Positions 1 to 14,100 of a stretch of 64,000 nucleotides of DNA are shown here, one piece after another. The notes beneath the pieces are model-generated. The model had not been told where the DNA came from. It ran no database searches and worked only from the letters and a program-made list of their open reading frames with translations. Each line of letters begins with the position of its first letter. Positions within the stretch are counted from its first letter, which is position 1. Position numbers and translations under genes: made by a program. The stretch is from Cyclina sinensis (taxonomy: Eukaryota > Mollusca > Bivalvia > Venerida > Veneridae), in NCBI GenBank assembly GCA_012932295.1, contig JAAONU010000009.1:9651535-9715534 (forward strand). The letters run 5' to 3'.

Positions 1-847
1 AACCTTGACCAGGTGTGTGATTGTTGAATTAAACTTTATCAGCTATTTACCTAGAGAATATTTACTTTGAGAATCAAGTGTAAGTTAAATTCATTAGATC
101 TTTTTAATGCCAAGGTGTTTTCCATTTTTATTTAGACCATTTTTCCTATTTTCAAACATACCAAGTAACATGACCCCTACAAAAATGTAAACTTGAGATA
201 TTCATATATGAGTGTTGCAGTAACAGAGAACAGAATAGCTGAAACTTGCACTGATTGTTCAACAAAATTGTTCACCAGTTTTTTAATAGTGTAGATACAT
301 GTCATTTTTGTTTATATAAATACACACTCTGTCAATGACAGTTTGGGCATATTTCATTTACTTTCTTCTGAAAGTTATTGTCAACATTATGTCAGTAAGC
401 TTACTTAGCAGTTAGTGATACAACAGAAAACTTTATATTGCATTTTAGGGGAATTCATCAGTTGGGATAATTACCTACTGACAATTAAATTTTTTACTAC
501 ATTAATTGTATAAAATGTAAATGAATTTTTTCTTGGGTAATCTACCCTTTATGTACTTGGAGAAAGTATTTTGGCAAATTGGATATTTCTCAGTTTCTAC
601 CAAAAGCATGGCATGATTATTTACATGCTTACTTACAAGTGCACAGGCCATAACCCTTGAAAGTTATATAAGTAGTGCTTACATTTTTCCTTTGGTTATC
701 TCCCCATTTATATGCTTGGAGGATAGTTTTTTTCAGCAAGTCACATATTTCTCAGTGTCTACAAGTAGCAGTGAGATGACAATTTACACACTTCCACAGT
801 GCGCAAGTCCGGAGTCTGGTAATGTTCAGTACTGTGGCTACTTGTTT

Positions 848-1716
848 TTCCGGCTCACCTGAGCAGGGGTGAGCTGTTAGGATGGGTGACTGTCCATTGT
901 CAATAGTTTCCTTCAAGCGACTTCTCCTCTTAAACCACTTTCTAAACCAAACTTTTCAGGAATGTCCCTCAGTTTGTCCGTTAGCAAATTCCTAAAAAAA
1001 AATAAATGGCTCCATACAGAACTCTATTTGCCATAGCTACCAGAAAAAAAAATCAAAATTTTTTCCTCAGAAACCACGTGGTCGATTTCAGAACAATTTC
1101 ATAAAATTTTCCTTAGATGGCCCATTATCAATTTCTTCTTTATTACTAATCTTTTTAGAAAGCACTTGCACAATTTCAAAATAATTCCGCACAAATGCGC
1201 CTTAGTTGGCCTTATATCAAATTCCTATGAGTAATATTGGTTTGTAAAAAAAAATTGACTGACAGAGGGTAGAGCAAGTTTTCAGTAAATGACTGCATAG
1301 AAAATTTTGGAAATCTTTTCCACAGAAACCACTTGCCAAGTTTCAAAATAATTTCATTTAAGTATTCCTGTGATGACCTTTTATCAAATTCCTTAAAGTC
1401 ATTTTGGTTTGTTGAAAAAAAACCCTGGCAGACAGAGGTTTGGCAAGTTTTTACTCTACAACTGTATGGAAAAATCTTCTCCTCAGAAAACCCTGGCCAA
1501 GTTTCAGTTATTTCACAGAAACGTTCCTTTGGTGGACATTTATCATATTTATTTGAGTTATGTTGGTAAACACAACAACAGTTTTCACAACAGATTTTAA
1601 TGTTGACACTGACATGTGTTCTATATTGTAGAAGTTACAGCAAGGAAATATTGAAACTTTAACTACACATGTACAGTAGTTCTCAGGTGAGCATTAAAGG
1701 GCCCTTTTTGTTATAG
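848..1716 (+). mobile_element. Interspersed repeat, GCTCACCTGAGC family
   Basis: Starts with GGCTCACCTGAGCAGGGGTG and ends near GGGCCCTTTTTGTT. Inside are about four diverged copies of a roughly 150 bp unit ('AAACCAC..GTTTCA.AATAATTTCA'). The region has no transposase and no gene. The remaining sequence of 1-1988 is AT-rich intron with nothing recognised. Confidence 0.55.
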
Positions 1717-1988
1717 AGAAAAAGTTAACCAGTTCTGGCAAGTTGGATATTTCTCAATATTTATAGATATAAAGCAATGACTTGTCTGTAATTCCATCAG
1801 TTATGTTCATACCTCTGTTAAAGGTGATAATAGATTATTAACTATTTCTACATATTTAAATAAAACAGTATTGAGCAACTTGCCCTTAATAAAAGGGCTG
1901 AATTTTATTTGGAGCGAGTTTGTCTTGTCACCTAAAATATTTTAATTTCTTTGCCATTCCATTTTCAACTTTTTTTTGTTTTTGGTAG

Positions 1989-2153
1989 TTGTCATTCAAA
2001 AAAGGTGACAAGCTTCAAATACTCCAGAGAACAACAGAAGAATGGTGGTGGGCAGAGTTGAATGGTTGCCATGGTTATGTACCAGTCAATCATCTTCATG
2101 AGAGACATGTGATGTGGCAAGATGAAGAATATTTTGGTAACTATGGTAACCTT
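1989..2153 (+). CDS. PRMT2: PRMT2 exon: C-terminal part of SH3 domain
   Basis: The acceptor TTTTTGGTAG precedes 1989 and the donor GTAAGT follows 2153; 55 codons, phase 0 at both ends. It encodes the SH3 ligand-binding tryptophans (WWW) and the ALYDY-distal GYVPVNHL strand, then the WQDEEYFGNYG linker into the methyltransferase. The matching upstream SH3 exon was not found. Confidence 0.93.
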
Positions 2154-5100
2154 GTAAGTAAAATCACAACACAATATGCATGTATAAACTACAAGTTAGA
2201 CAGTACTGCCCAGAAAAAGTAGCTGAGACCTGAATAGTTGTTTTCTGAATGTAAAATGTTGGATAGAGTTTTAGCAGAGACATAAAATTCCATTTCTAGT
2301 CTGTGGTATTTTAGTTGTTTGGTCTAAAAGATCTGTGTTAGTGACTATCTTTGAAAAATTTTGAACTTTGAAGATCTTATATTTTAGCAATATTATTATT
2401 CCAAAGACAGGATAAAAATTAGATCTGTGGATTTCTAATGTATAACGGATTTTAGGGTAAAGACTGTTAGTCTTGCAGTGACTTAAAAAAATAGCATGTC
2501 AAACAGTTTTATACATCATTGGCATATGTTTATTATACCCCCAGATAGAATATTTGGGGGTGCTATGTTGGATTCACGTGCATTGGTCTGTCCATTGGTC
2601 CATCTGTTAGTTCGACCGTCTAGCCAGTCACAGACAAAATTTGTCAGGACTGTTTCTCTGCAACTATTTCTCAGACTTAAATAATACCTTGCAAGAATCA
2701 TAAGTACCAAGCCTAGTTGTGTATATCCTTGTCACATCTCAGTCCAATAATTTTTCACTGAGTCATGGACCTTTGATATTTTTTTACACATCAATTTGTC
2801 CGGACTGTTTCTCATCAACTGTTATTCAGATTTTAATAATACTTTGCAGGAATCAGAAGTACCAAGGGTAGTTTTGCATGTTGTTGCTGCGTTCCACTGC
2901 CAGGAATTTTCACTGAGTTATGGGTTTTTGATTTTTTTTTAATACTTAATGTTGTCCATGCTATTTCTCAGCAACTATTTGTCAGATTTGAATAATACTT
3001 TGCAAGATTCACAAGTACCAAGCCAAGTTTATCATGTTATTGCTGCATTCAACCGCCATGATTTTCCACTGAGTTATGGGCCTTTGATTCTTTTTTATAC
3101 GTTGAAAAACGGGATGTATTGTGGGAACGCCCATGGCGGGCAGACTGCGTCCAGTTTTGTCCGGAGCATATCTTCAACATGCATGGATGGATTTTGATGA
3201 TACTTGGTACCAATGTACACCATCATGGGGGTAGTGTCACGTGCATGAACCAGGTCTCTAGGTCAAAGGTCAAGGTCACACTTTGAAGTTAGAGAAAACT
3301 GCTTGTCCAGAGCAAAACTTCTACATGCATTGAGGGATTTTAATATACCTTAAAATAAATGTTCACCATTGTGAGGTGGAGTGTTGCGTGCAAAATTCAG
3401 GTCCCTATGGCCAAGGTCAAGGTCACACAGGTCAAAAGTCAGATAAAAATATGAAAATGTGAGTATGGACCATTTAGTCATCATGAATTGAGGGATTCTA
3501 CCACAAGTGTTTGGCATCATAAGACTGAGCATTACACGCATAATCCAGGTCCATATATGCAAAGTCAAGGTAACTAGAGATGAGGAAATGTCCAGATTTT
3601 GTCTGGAACTTGTCTTCTACATGCGTGGAGGGATTGTTGTATTACTTTGATACAAAAGTTCACCATCATGAAACATAGTGTTGCGCACATGAACCAGGTC
3701 TCTAGGTCAAAGGTCAGAGTCACACTTAGAGGTCAGAAGTTTATTTCAAATGTTTGTTTCACTATCCAGCACTAGAAATAGTCAAACTTGTTTCCCACTT
3801 TTTTGCCCATTATGCCTACATCTTCTGCAAAGCTCTGTGACAGGCGTATTTGTGACAATGGCACCCTTGTTAATACATAAATTACTCTGTGCTATTTCTC
3901 AGCAACTATAGGCAGATTTTAATAATACTTTGCAGGAATCATAAGTACCAAGCCTACTTGTGCATGTCATTGTTTTGTTTCAGTCCAATGAATTTTCACC
4001 GAGTTATGGCCCTTTGATGTTTTTAACATATAAAAGATAGAAAGTTTGTCCAGTGTAAGTTTGTCTGTGCTTTTTTACAGCAATTATTAGTTGCAGTATA
4101 ATGAAACTTCATTAGTGCTTAGCCCAGATTTGCAAGTCCTCATCATGTAGTGTTTGTATTGATTTTTGCTGATTTTTTTGCAGGATTGTTAAGTTTTGTG
4201 TGTTTATCCATATGGTTGATTAAACTGCTGAGTTAACTTTCCACAGAAGTTTGAGTTTTGAAATTTTCAGCCTTTTTTTTATATTATGGCAGACAAGCTA
4301 TATATGTGGAAACTGCAGTGTCAAGGCCTTATCTTAGGGTATTCATCACCTTTAGTGATAGCTCTTGTTTCCCCTGGTTTTTGTCACTTTTTTAAAAAAT
4401 AATGTATTATTCACAGTTTACAGTCCTAGTTAGGGAAGTTTTGTACCTATTTTGAAGACTGAAGTGTACATTGTTGCTTGAATGGTAGCATATTCATATA
4501 AGGTAAAAGTTGATAAACTTAATTAGATTATAATCAGTATTTTTAATCACTTAAATTAATGCTCTAGTCCAGAGAGCTGTATTACATGATTGTTTTATGA
4601 GTTAATTATTTAGATGTGTTTTACAGAAGCTGCACCATGAAATGTTGAGTGATAGGCCAAGAACACTGGCATACATGAATGCTGTAATACGTAACAGTGA
4701 TTTTCTTACAGACAAGGTAATAAATTTATTTAAGCATCATTAAGGCATACATGAATGCTGTAATACGTAACAGTGACTTTTTTATAGACAAGGTAATTAA
4801 TTTATTCAAACATAATTAAGGCATACATGAATGCTGTAATACGTAACAGTGATTTTCCTACAGACAAGGTAATGAATTTATTAAAACATTATTAGGGCTT
4901 TGCATATCAAGCTCTGAAATGACATTGAGTGCCTGTTGCTAACTCATTATTATTAAAACATTTCAATTACACATTGTCCATTATAAAATAAAGCCACATA
5001 TGCAGCAGTGCTAACATTAAGGTAAGTACTTGTAGTGAAAGTTTCATGCTCTTCTATGAAGTGTCTGGTTTCATTAGGAGTGGTGTGTCAACAGTGATTT

Positions 5101-8100
5101 ACACAGTGTTGTCAGTGTTCTAGTCAAACTGAATTGCTATTAGAAACCACTCTAAAGTTATTCAGATATGTAATGTTACAAATTTAAATGACATTTTACT
5201 AATGTTTGTCAGGTTATATTAGATGTTGGATGTGGAACTGGTATACTCAGCATGATGTGTGCCAGGCATGCAGATCCTAGAAAGGTAACATTATGTCTCA
5301 TCCTTTCAACTTTAAACTATAATTGATTTTTTCTTTGCAAGGGGAGCTGTTTTTAGCTCACCTGTGCACTATGAATTTTTGTGTGTGTAAGGTTATAGTA
5401 TTACCTTACATCCAAGGTGGAGGGATATACATGTAGTTTTGGCATAGTCCATCTGTACTTCCATCCATCCATCTGGAGTCACAACTCAGGAACAGTTTGG
5501 AATTTTTAAATAAAATTTGTTGTAGAGGTTTACTACCATAGAGAAATGTGAGAGAGGTGTTTGCATTATATTATAATTATTGATTTAATTGTAAACTGGT
5601 GGGATTATAAATAGAAATGGGAGAAAGATGCATGTCAATTGCTATCATAGTTTACAGATACATAGCTGAGTTATAGCCATTTGTTTTACAAATGCAGGCA
5701 GAGCCATACCTCAGTAACCAATAGATGGAATTTAATGACACTCAATACAAACATTCATCATCAGTATAGGGTGGTGCAGGCACAGTTTGTTCAAATCAGA
5801 TCAGTAATACCAGAGTTATGGCCCTTTGATTAATTTACTATACAGTATGTTTCACATATAGACTAATACTGAGAAAACTTAATCATGTCACCCAATACAA
5901 ATATTCGTCATCAGTATAGGGCGGTGCAGGCACACAGTTTGTTCCAATCAGATCAGTAACACCAGAGTTATGGTCCTTTGATTAATTTTCTGTACAGTAT
6001 ATTAATCAGGTTTATGTACTCATATAGGAAGAACTTAAAAAAAAATCTTTTTGCTATTTATAGATCATTAAGACATTCCAGGGGTGCTCTTTGCATGAGT
6101 CTCTACCAAAGCAGTTTCTTTCTGTTTAGAACTCTGGTTGCTATGGTAACCATACTTGAAAAATATGGAATCTGTAAAAAGTTTCTAATCTAAAACCATA
6201 AGGCCTACAGCAGTGATATTTGGTATGTGGCATCCCCTTGTTGTCGTGTATCAAGATACTAAAATGGTCGGAAATGGCCACACCCTGGAAGTTGACAGTT
6301 TTAAGTATAGTTTTATGTGACTCAGTCTAGTGGTCCTTTTAAAAGATCATTCAAGTTATGCTCATGGGATCAGAAATGAACACTTTGGTGGCCCCAAGTT
6401 TTATAAAACAGGATAAATATTCTTTCAAACAACAAGGCCTGAGGCTTAGATGTTTAGAATGTGACATGGTCTAGTGGTCCCACATTATAGGTGGAGGGAT
6501 TAAGATTTTTTATTGTCTGTCTATCTGTCCATCCAGTCCCATAACTTAGTAACCAATTGATGATATGAAACTCATTAATTATCATACTGGGATGGAACAG
6601 GCACAAAGTTAGTTCCAATCAGACCAGTAACAACAAAATTGAGGCCCTTATGTTTATTCTCTATACAGTATAATTAGGTTTGGCATATTGACTTATATTG
6701 GGAAAAAATACAAATCTTCTCCAAAATGGCTATGCCTGGGAGAATTAAAACTTCCCAGGAATGTTTATCAGTGGGATATTGATTTTGAGCTGTCAGTCAG
6801 CCAGTCCATCCTTCTATCTGATCTCATAACTAAATAACCAATGGATGAAATTTTATGAAACTTGATACAGTTTTGTGTTGTCCAAATGTTATAATATGCA
6901 TAATAGGATTTACATAGATATAATTCTATTCTCATATACTGTAGTCAACTATATAGCTTGTAGGGTTTTTCTTCAAAACCATACAATTGCATTTTACGTG
7001 GGGGATAACAATGAATTTCGTTTTCATCTTTAAGTCTGTATCTATGTTAACTAACAGTGATTACATTTCCTTGTTTGAAGGTAGCTGTTTTATACTTGTT
7101 CTTCTGTCTTAGCAATTGATATATACTTTGAAATCATTTTTCCTTGCACAGGACAAATTTTTGCATATTTTGTGGTAAAAAGGATATAATTATTTAAGTT
7201 GTGTTATTAATAAACTAACAGAAATCATAATTTTGCCTCTCACCTTGTAACATTTAGCTGTTTGTCCCAATGTCACACTTCGATATCAAAGGCAAATTTA
7301 GAATGATTCGAAATGTGCAGATTTACCATTTTTGCTGTTTGCATGAAATTCATCTCTGTGAATTTAAATGATTTCACAGTAAGCTGCCTGTATTCAAGAC
7401 TTAAATACTTTATATGACATAAACTTATTGAAACATTTGGTTTGTTTATAGATTTATGCCATTGAAGCCAGTGATATGGCAGAGCATACAAGAGAAGTTG
7501 TTAAGCAGAATGGAATGGCTGATAAGATAGAAGTTGTCTATGGTCATGCTGAAAGTGTAGAGTTGCCTGAGAAAGTAGACCTCATTATATCAGAATGGAT
7601 GGGAACCATGCTCCTGGTAAACTTTTGCCAAATTGTTACAAAACTAGAGCCAGGACTTGTATTTGAATATTTGAAATTTCACCAAATATTCAAAATTTAA
7701 AAAAAAATTGACTTTGGCCCATAAATTCTTCCAAAAATGTTTGTTCTTGCAGTTAAATTAACATATAAGTTGAAACCTTAAGACTGCACTGAAGGTGTTC
7801 CTATGTTTTCTTGAAAGGTGTCAGTTAAGTCATTATCTTCAATAATTCGTAACTGGGGCCTTAGTGTCAGCAATAATAAGGGGTCTTAGTGTCTGCAATT
7901 TTGTAAATTATTGTCAGAATTGGGGTTTTGTTCAGACAGCCAATAAAATACCAAACAGTTCACTGTTTGCACAGTACCTGCCTCTGCTTTTAAGCACATG
8001 CAAAGATGTAACTTAGAGCTAGCTGATCTGTTGTTAGACACAATTGCTCTGCAGAGGAGGCCGGTACAGGGTTCATTTTCATGTCATGGATTATTTAGAA

Positions 8101-11100
8101 TAAATGACGAATCTAAAATAATTACTCAAAATTTACTCTTTGTGATCTAATCATGAATAATAACTCACTAAGAACAAATGAGTTCTTACACGGAATGATT
8201 GAAGTTGAAAGTTGTTTTTATTTGTTGTTAATTTTGTTGATTTAATTACGATGTCTGATGGGCAAAACCTTGGTAATTTGGAATGAAGGACTTGGACCTA
8301 GTAATGGCACTTTCCAGGAATTATGGTTTTGAAATAAAAAACCCTGAAAATGAATATAAGAATATATTTTAATATTGAAAACAAATATTTGAATCTTAAA
8401 ATCCCAATATGTTCCCCACACTATATAACCCTTTTTGGGCTTAATTAATTTTTAGAGTTTTGAGTAAAATTCATTTCTTTTACCTAGAACTTGAATATTA
8501 CTCATTTAACATTGTAGCTGTCAGTTTTAAGACAGGGTATTTTGTAAAGAACGTGAAGGTTAGGTAGCACTTTTAGTCAGAGTGTTGTACTAGGTTGAGC
8601 ACTAGGTTGGAAATGACAAAAATGTTTTATACTTTTTGAGGTTTTTATTTTATTTTGGTATTTTGGTAGATGTACATGTATCTAGAACATTCAAATGGTC
8701 CCATGTAAAAAGTCTGTTGTCAGCACATTATACTGGACCACTCAGTGGTGAAAGCTTTGGATGTGAGAAATAAAGCAAAACAGGCAAAATACATATTATA
8801 ACATTATAAAACAATAATTAGCTAGACTCAGTAGACTGCAGACAGTCTAAGTAAAATCTCTCAAGTTGTATATGCATTTGATTGTATTGGCTAGATGGTT
8901 TTGCTTTTATCTTTTATGAAGATGTTCAGACTGCATAAATTTTGTTATTTCAAACTGTAAAAGTTGAATTATATGTATTTTTTCTCCAGTTTGAAATGAT
9001 GATTGAATCAGTTATACATATGAGGGAGAAGTACCTACTTGAAGATGGTATTCTGTGGCCTTCTACTGCCAGCCTCTTTCTAGTCCCATGTTCTGCACAT
9101 GCCCAGTACAGAGATAAAGTGGATTTCTGGGACAACCAGTTTGGATTTGATTTTTCTAGTCTAAAGTAAGTTATTGTCTGTGTGGCATATACAAATATGT
9201 TTTCCCTTTAAAGCCACTTAGATTATTTAAAATCATGCAAAATCAATAAGTAGTTTAAAGAACCAAAGTTAAAAACCTGGAAGAAATGAGGAATGAATAT
9301 AATAAGTGAAACTGATCCATCATTCAAAGGGGCTGTGCTCCAGATGACAAAAACAGAAAATTTTCTTGTATTATAAATTTCTTGTAATATTTATGACTAA
9401 TGCTTAAAAAATAACTTACTGACAAAAAATAAGTCAAATAATTACATTATAAATTGATTTTTTTCCCTTTCAAAGTGCTATACCGTAACGCGACGGTATA
9501 ACTATATCGTATAAGATTTAAAGTTTATATCTGTAATATAACATGCGGCGATGGTGGTGATAGTAAAGGCGTTGGAAATATTTTGTAAACATGAGGGTCC
9601 AGAGTTCAAATCAAGCTGGAGCGAAAATATTTTTTTTACTCTATTTTGACTTTTATAATCAGTTTTGAAGTAAAATATTATGTTGTTATAATCTCACGGC
9701 ATCTAAATATATAATTTATGGAAAAAAATTTTTTATGTCAAATCTGGAGTACAGCCTCTTTAAGTTGATTAAGTTTTTGAATTTGTAACTGTCAGCGGTA
9801 ATTGATTACATCCTGACCAAGGCTGAGATGGGAAAGATGGGATTTAAAAGTCAAAGTAAAAATATAAGAGAGTGTTTATCATGCGAGTTTGTTATTTAGA
9901 TTTTTAGCACACCTGAGCACATTGTGCCCAGATTGCGCTTTAGTGATCACCCTGTGTCCATCATGTGTTGTGCATCATCAACTTTTTACTATAAATGACA
10001 TCTAAACCAGTAGGTTAAAATTGGTATAATTTAGCAGGCATGTTCCTTACATGAAGCTCTATTCAAAGTCCTTCAAAGAATTCTGTTTCAAGCAGAACTC
10101 CTGTTGCTGTAGCAGTAATAATAAAAAGCTTGAAAAATCTTTTTTTTTTTTCTTCTAAAACTGCTAGGCTCAGAGCTCTGAAATCTGGTGTGTAGTATTG
10201 ACAAGTGGACCTCTACCAAATTTGTTAAAATTATGTCCTGTTTGACCTGCATGAATTGTATTTTATAGAAATAAAAAGTAAAATCTTTATAAAAATTTCT
10301 AGTATGAAACTACAGGTCTCAGAAATCTGAAATTTGGCATGAAGCATTTTCTAGTGAACCTCTACAAAGTTTGTTCAAACTTTGCCTCTTGGGTCATTTT
10401 TGGCCTTGCCCCATAGGTCAGATGTTTTACATAGACATATTTAGGCAAATACTGTAATAATCTTCTTGTCAGAAACCAGAAGACTGAGACTTGAAATTTG
10501 GTTTGCAGCATTAATTTGCAGAAGTCTGTCAGGCTTGTTTGCAGCATTAATTTGCAGATGTCTGTCAGGCTTGTTTGCAGCATTAATTTGCAGATGTCTG
10601 TCAGGCTTGTTTGCAGCATTAATTTGCAGATATCTGTCAGGCTTGTTTGCAGCAATAATTTGCAGATGTCTGTCAGGCTTGTTTGCAGCATTAATTTGCA
10701 GATATCTGTCAGGCTTGTTTGCAGCATTAATTTGCAGATGTCTGTCAGGCTTGTTTGCAGCATTAATTTGCAGATTTCTGTCAGGCTTGTTGGAAGTATG
10801 TCTTGGGTATCTATTTGCCCTACCTCAGGGATCACGTTTATGTGCCTCTGGCATCTCGTGATTGAAGAGTCTGTCCATACATCTGTTCATCTTTCTGGTT
10901 GACCACATTTGGCAAGTTGGATTCTTCTCAATTTTTACAAACAGCAGAAGCGTGGAAGTTTACCCACTTACTTACTGTCCGTGCACAGGTCATGACCTTG
11001 ACATTGTACTAAACTGAGACTATGACTTTTACCTGTTCCATGCAGAACTCCAGTTGCTGTAGCAACCTTTGTCCATTGTTCTGTGCGTGCGTACTTCTGG

Positions 11101-14100
11101 AAAGTTTGTGTCACACTTAGCTCCTATACTATCTGAAATGAAATCAGGAAACCTTCCATGAATGTTTTCTTTGCAGCTCATCCCAGTATGACCACATGGC
11201 CCTTGAAATAGTAAAAATTGGCATTTTAAAGTTTGTGTTGTGCATAGATCCTAAAGTATTTGAAATGGAATTATGAAACCTTCTAACATTGTTGGACACA
11301 AGTTGTTGTGCATCTCCCTTTTATGTACTTGGAGGATAGGTAATACTTATTTGGCAAGTTGAATGTATCTCAATTTCTATAAATAGCTGAGGCATGGATA
11401 TTGGACATTCCTTCTTTTATAAAGCTTTTTAGTGTAATTTGATTAAATGTAAAACTATTTTATGTCTGTGAACTAAACTCATTTGCTTGTTAGCAGGCTT
11501 GGGGCTGATTACTTGTGTTAGTAACTGATTACATTACAGTTACTATGAAATTTCCTGATTACAATTACATTGGATTATTTTAATGTTTTGATGGTAATTG
11601 ATTACATTACAGTTACTTGTGGTCAAGTAATCAGATTACATTTGATTACTTTCAATATTATTTCAAACTGCAAGGCAAATTTTCTAGGAGAAAACATTAG
11701 ATAAATCAGAATGGAAACTTTATTTAACATACATGAAACAAATATTATTTGTAGGAAAAATATTGGCTCAGTAAAGCAGTCAAGTCACTCATTTGTTATA
11801 CTGGATAAAAAAAAGAAAATTATAAAAGAGGTTCTGATTTCTTTTTAGGTTAACAGTTAAACAACAGTTTACTGCAGGTGTAGTGCAGGATTAACTGATA
11901 ATTTTTTTTTCCAATGTCTCACTATAATTTTATTATTATTAAGATTATGGCTTTCACACATATTGAAGTACAAATTCACAATTGTAGCAAAGTTACCTGC
12001 AATATGTGTTAAGAAAGGTGACACAATAGATCATTGATCCTTATAAAGAGCACACAAAGGAGACAATTAACATTGTGATCAATATAATTATGTTGTAAAA
12101 GAATATTTTTCTAAAGGAGATGAGGTTGAAAATATAATTAGAATATTACTTATTTCTAGCAAAAGCAGCATACATTTTTTATCTTTTGCCCAAGCAGTTA
12201 AACTGCAATAAATGGATTTATCATCTATCCAATGTCCATGTGCAATCAGAAAGTAATCAAAAGTATTCATGATGAAATACAAAATTTTGTCTATGTAATT
12301 TATTAAATTACATTACATGTAATCAGATGTACAACAGTAATCAAATACATTTGAATACTTGCACTTGAGTTATCAATTACAGGTGATTACAGTTACTGTA
12401 TTCGATTACCCCAAGCCTGCTTGTTAGAAACTGCAAGTCTGAGACTTTTGAACTTTGGTGTGTAATATTTACCAGTGGTTCTGTAATGGTATTGTTAGAA
12501 TTTGTAATAATTGGCTGCTTTTCCTCAGGTCACATGTTTTACAAAGAAATATATAGAAAAATCTTTTAAAACTCTTTTTCTCTGAAAATTAAGGACCAGA
12601 GTTCTGAAATTTTAGGGATTTGCCCAGTAGACCTATACCAAGATTTTTTGAACTTTGAAACAGGGGTCAGTTTTGGCTCCATTCTGGAGGGTAAGATATT
12701 TTACATAGAGATAAACCCTTTAACTAGAACTGTGTCCATAGGACACGGATGCCCCCACTATGCATAAGTGCTCATAAACAAGAGCATGTATATCCTGTAT
12801 GTAAGATTTTTTCTGTACATATACCTAAAATGATCTACAGGTAATCTTATGTACATGTTAAATTAAATTACAAATGTAAAATTTATATGTTCAATTCTTT
12901 ATATGGTATATAGTGAAAAAATCAACAAAGGGCCATAATTCTGTTAAATATGGTCACAGCAAAAATTCCTTCCTTTACTACCATCTACACATTAAAGCTG
13001 TTCATCCCTGGAAGTTTAAGCAAAATCTGCCATCTGGTTTAAGAGGAGTTGCGTTAACAAAATTTCTATATGGTATATAGTGAAAAAATCAACAAAGTGC
13101 CATAATTCTGTTAAATTTGGTCTCAGCAAAAATTCCTTCCTTTACTTCCATCTACACATTTAGGTTGTTCATCCCTGGAAGTTTAAGCAAAATCTGCCAT
13201 CCGGTTTAAGAGGAGTTGCGTTAACAAAATTTTTATATGGTATATAGTGAAAAAAATCAACAAAGGGCCATAATTTTGTTAAATTTGGTCGCAGCAAAAA
13301 TTCCTTCCTTTACTACCATCTACACATTAAGGTTGTTCATCCCTGGAAGTTTAAGCAAAATCTGCCATCCGCTTTAAGAGGAGTTGCGTTCACAAAATTT
13401 CTTCATAGTATATAGTGAAAAAATCAAAAAAGGGCCATAATTCTGTTAAATTTGGTCGCAGCGAAAATTCCTTCCTTTACTACCATCTACACATTAAGGT
13501 TGTTCATCCCTGGACGTTTAAGCAAAATCTGCCATCCGGTTTAAGAGGAGTTGCTTTCACAAGATTTCGGGACGTACGGACGGACAGACAGACGTACGGA
13601 CGGACAAGTGCAACGCTATATGCTCCCCAGTTTGTGGGGGCATAAAAATTTTCTTGTCAGAATGCTTAAGGCTTATACTTCTGAAATTTGGTTTGAAGCT
13701 CTTCCAATATTGTTGAAATCATGCCCCTTGTTTCATTCTTTCTTTTTCCTTTTTATGATAAATCCGTCAAATGACATCACATAGCACTTGTCTTTTACAG
13801 TATAAGTACTTATTTCTGCGGGCTCAATATTCTGCGGTTTTTATCAAAACAAGGGGGTCTTAAATTTCTGCGTACCTTATTTCTGCGGCAACATCAATTT
13901 TGGCATAGGTATGTTTATGCCCCCACAAAGTGGGGAGCATATAGCGTTGCACTTGTCCGTCCGTCCGTACGTCTGTCCGTATGTCCCGAAATCTTGTGAA
14001 CGCAACTCCTCTTAAACCGGATGGCAGATTTTGCTTAAACTTCCAGGGATGAACAACCTTAATGTGTAGATGGTAGTGAAGGAAGGAATTTTTGCTGCAA

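Noticed and set aside
10362..10902. Three overlapping 131-157 codon frames on both strands
   Set aside because: They are by-products of the 36 bp minisatellite; peptides are perfect repeats with no family signal.
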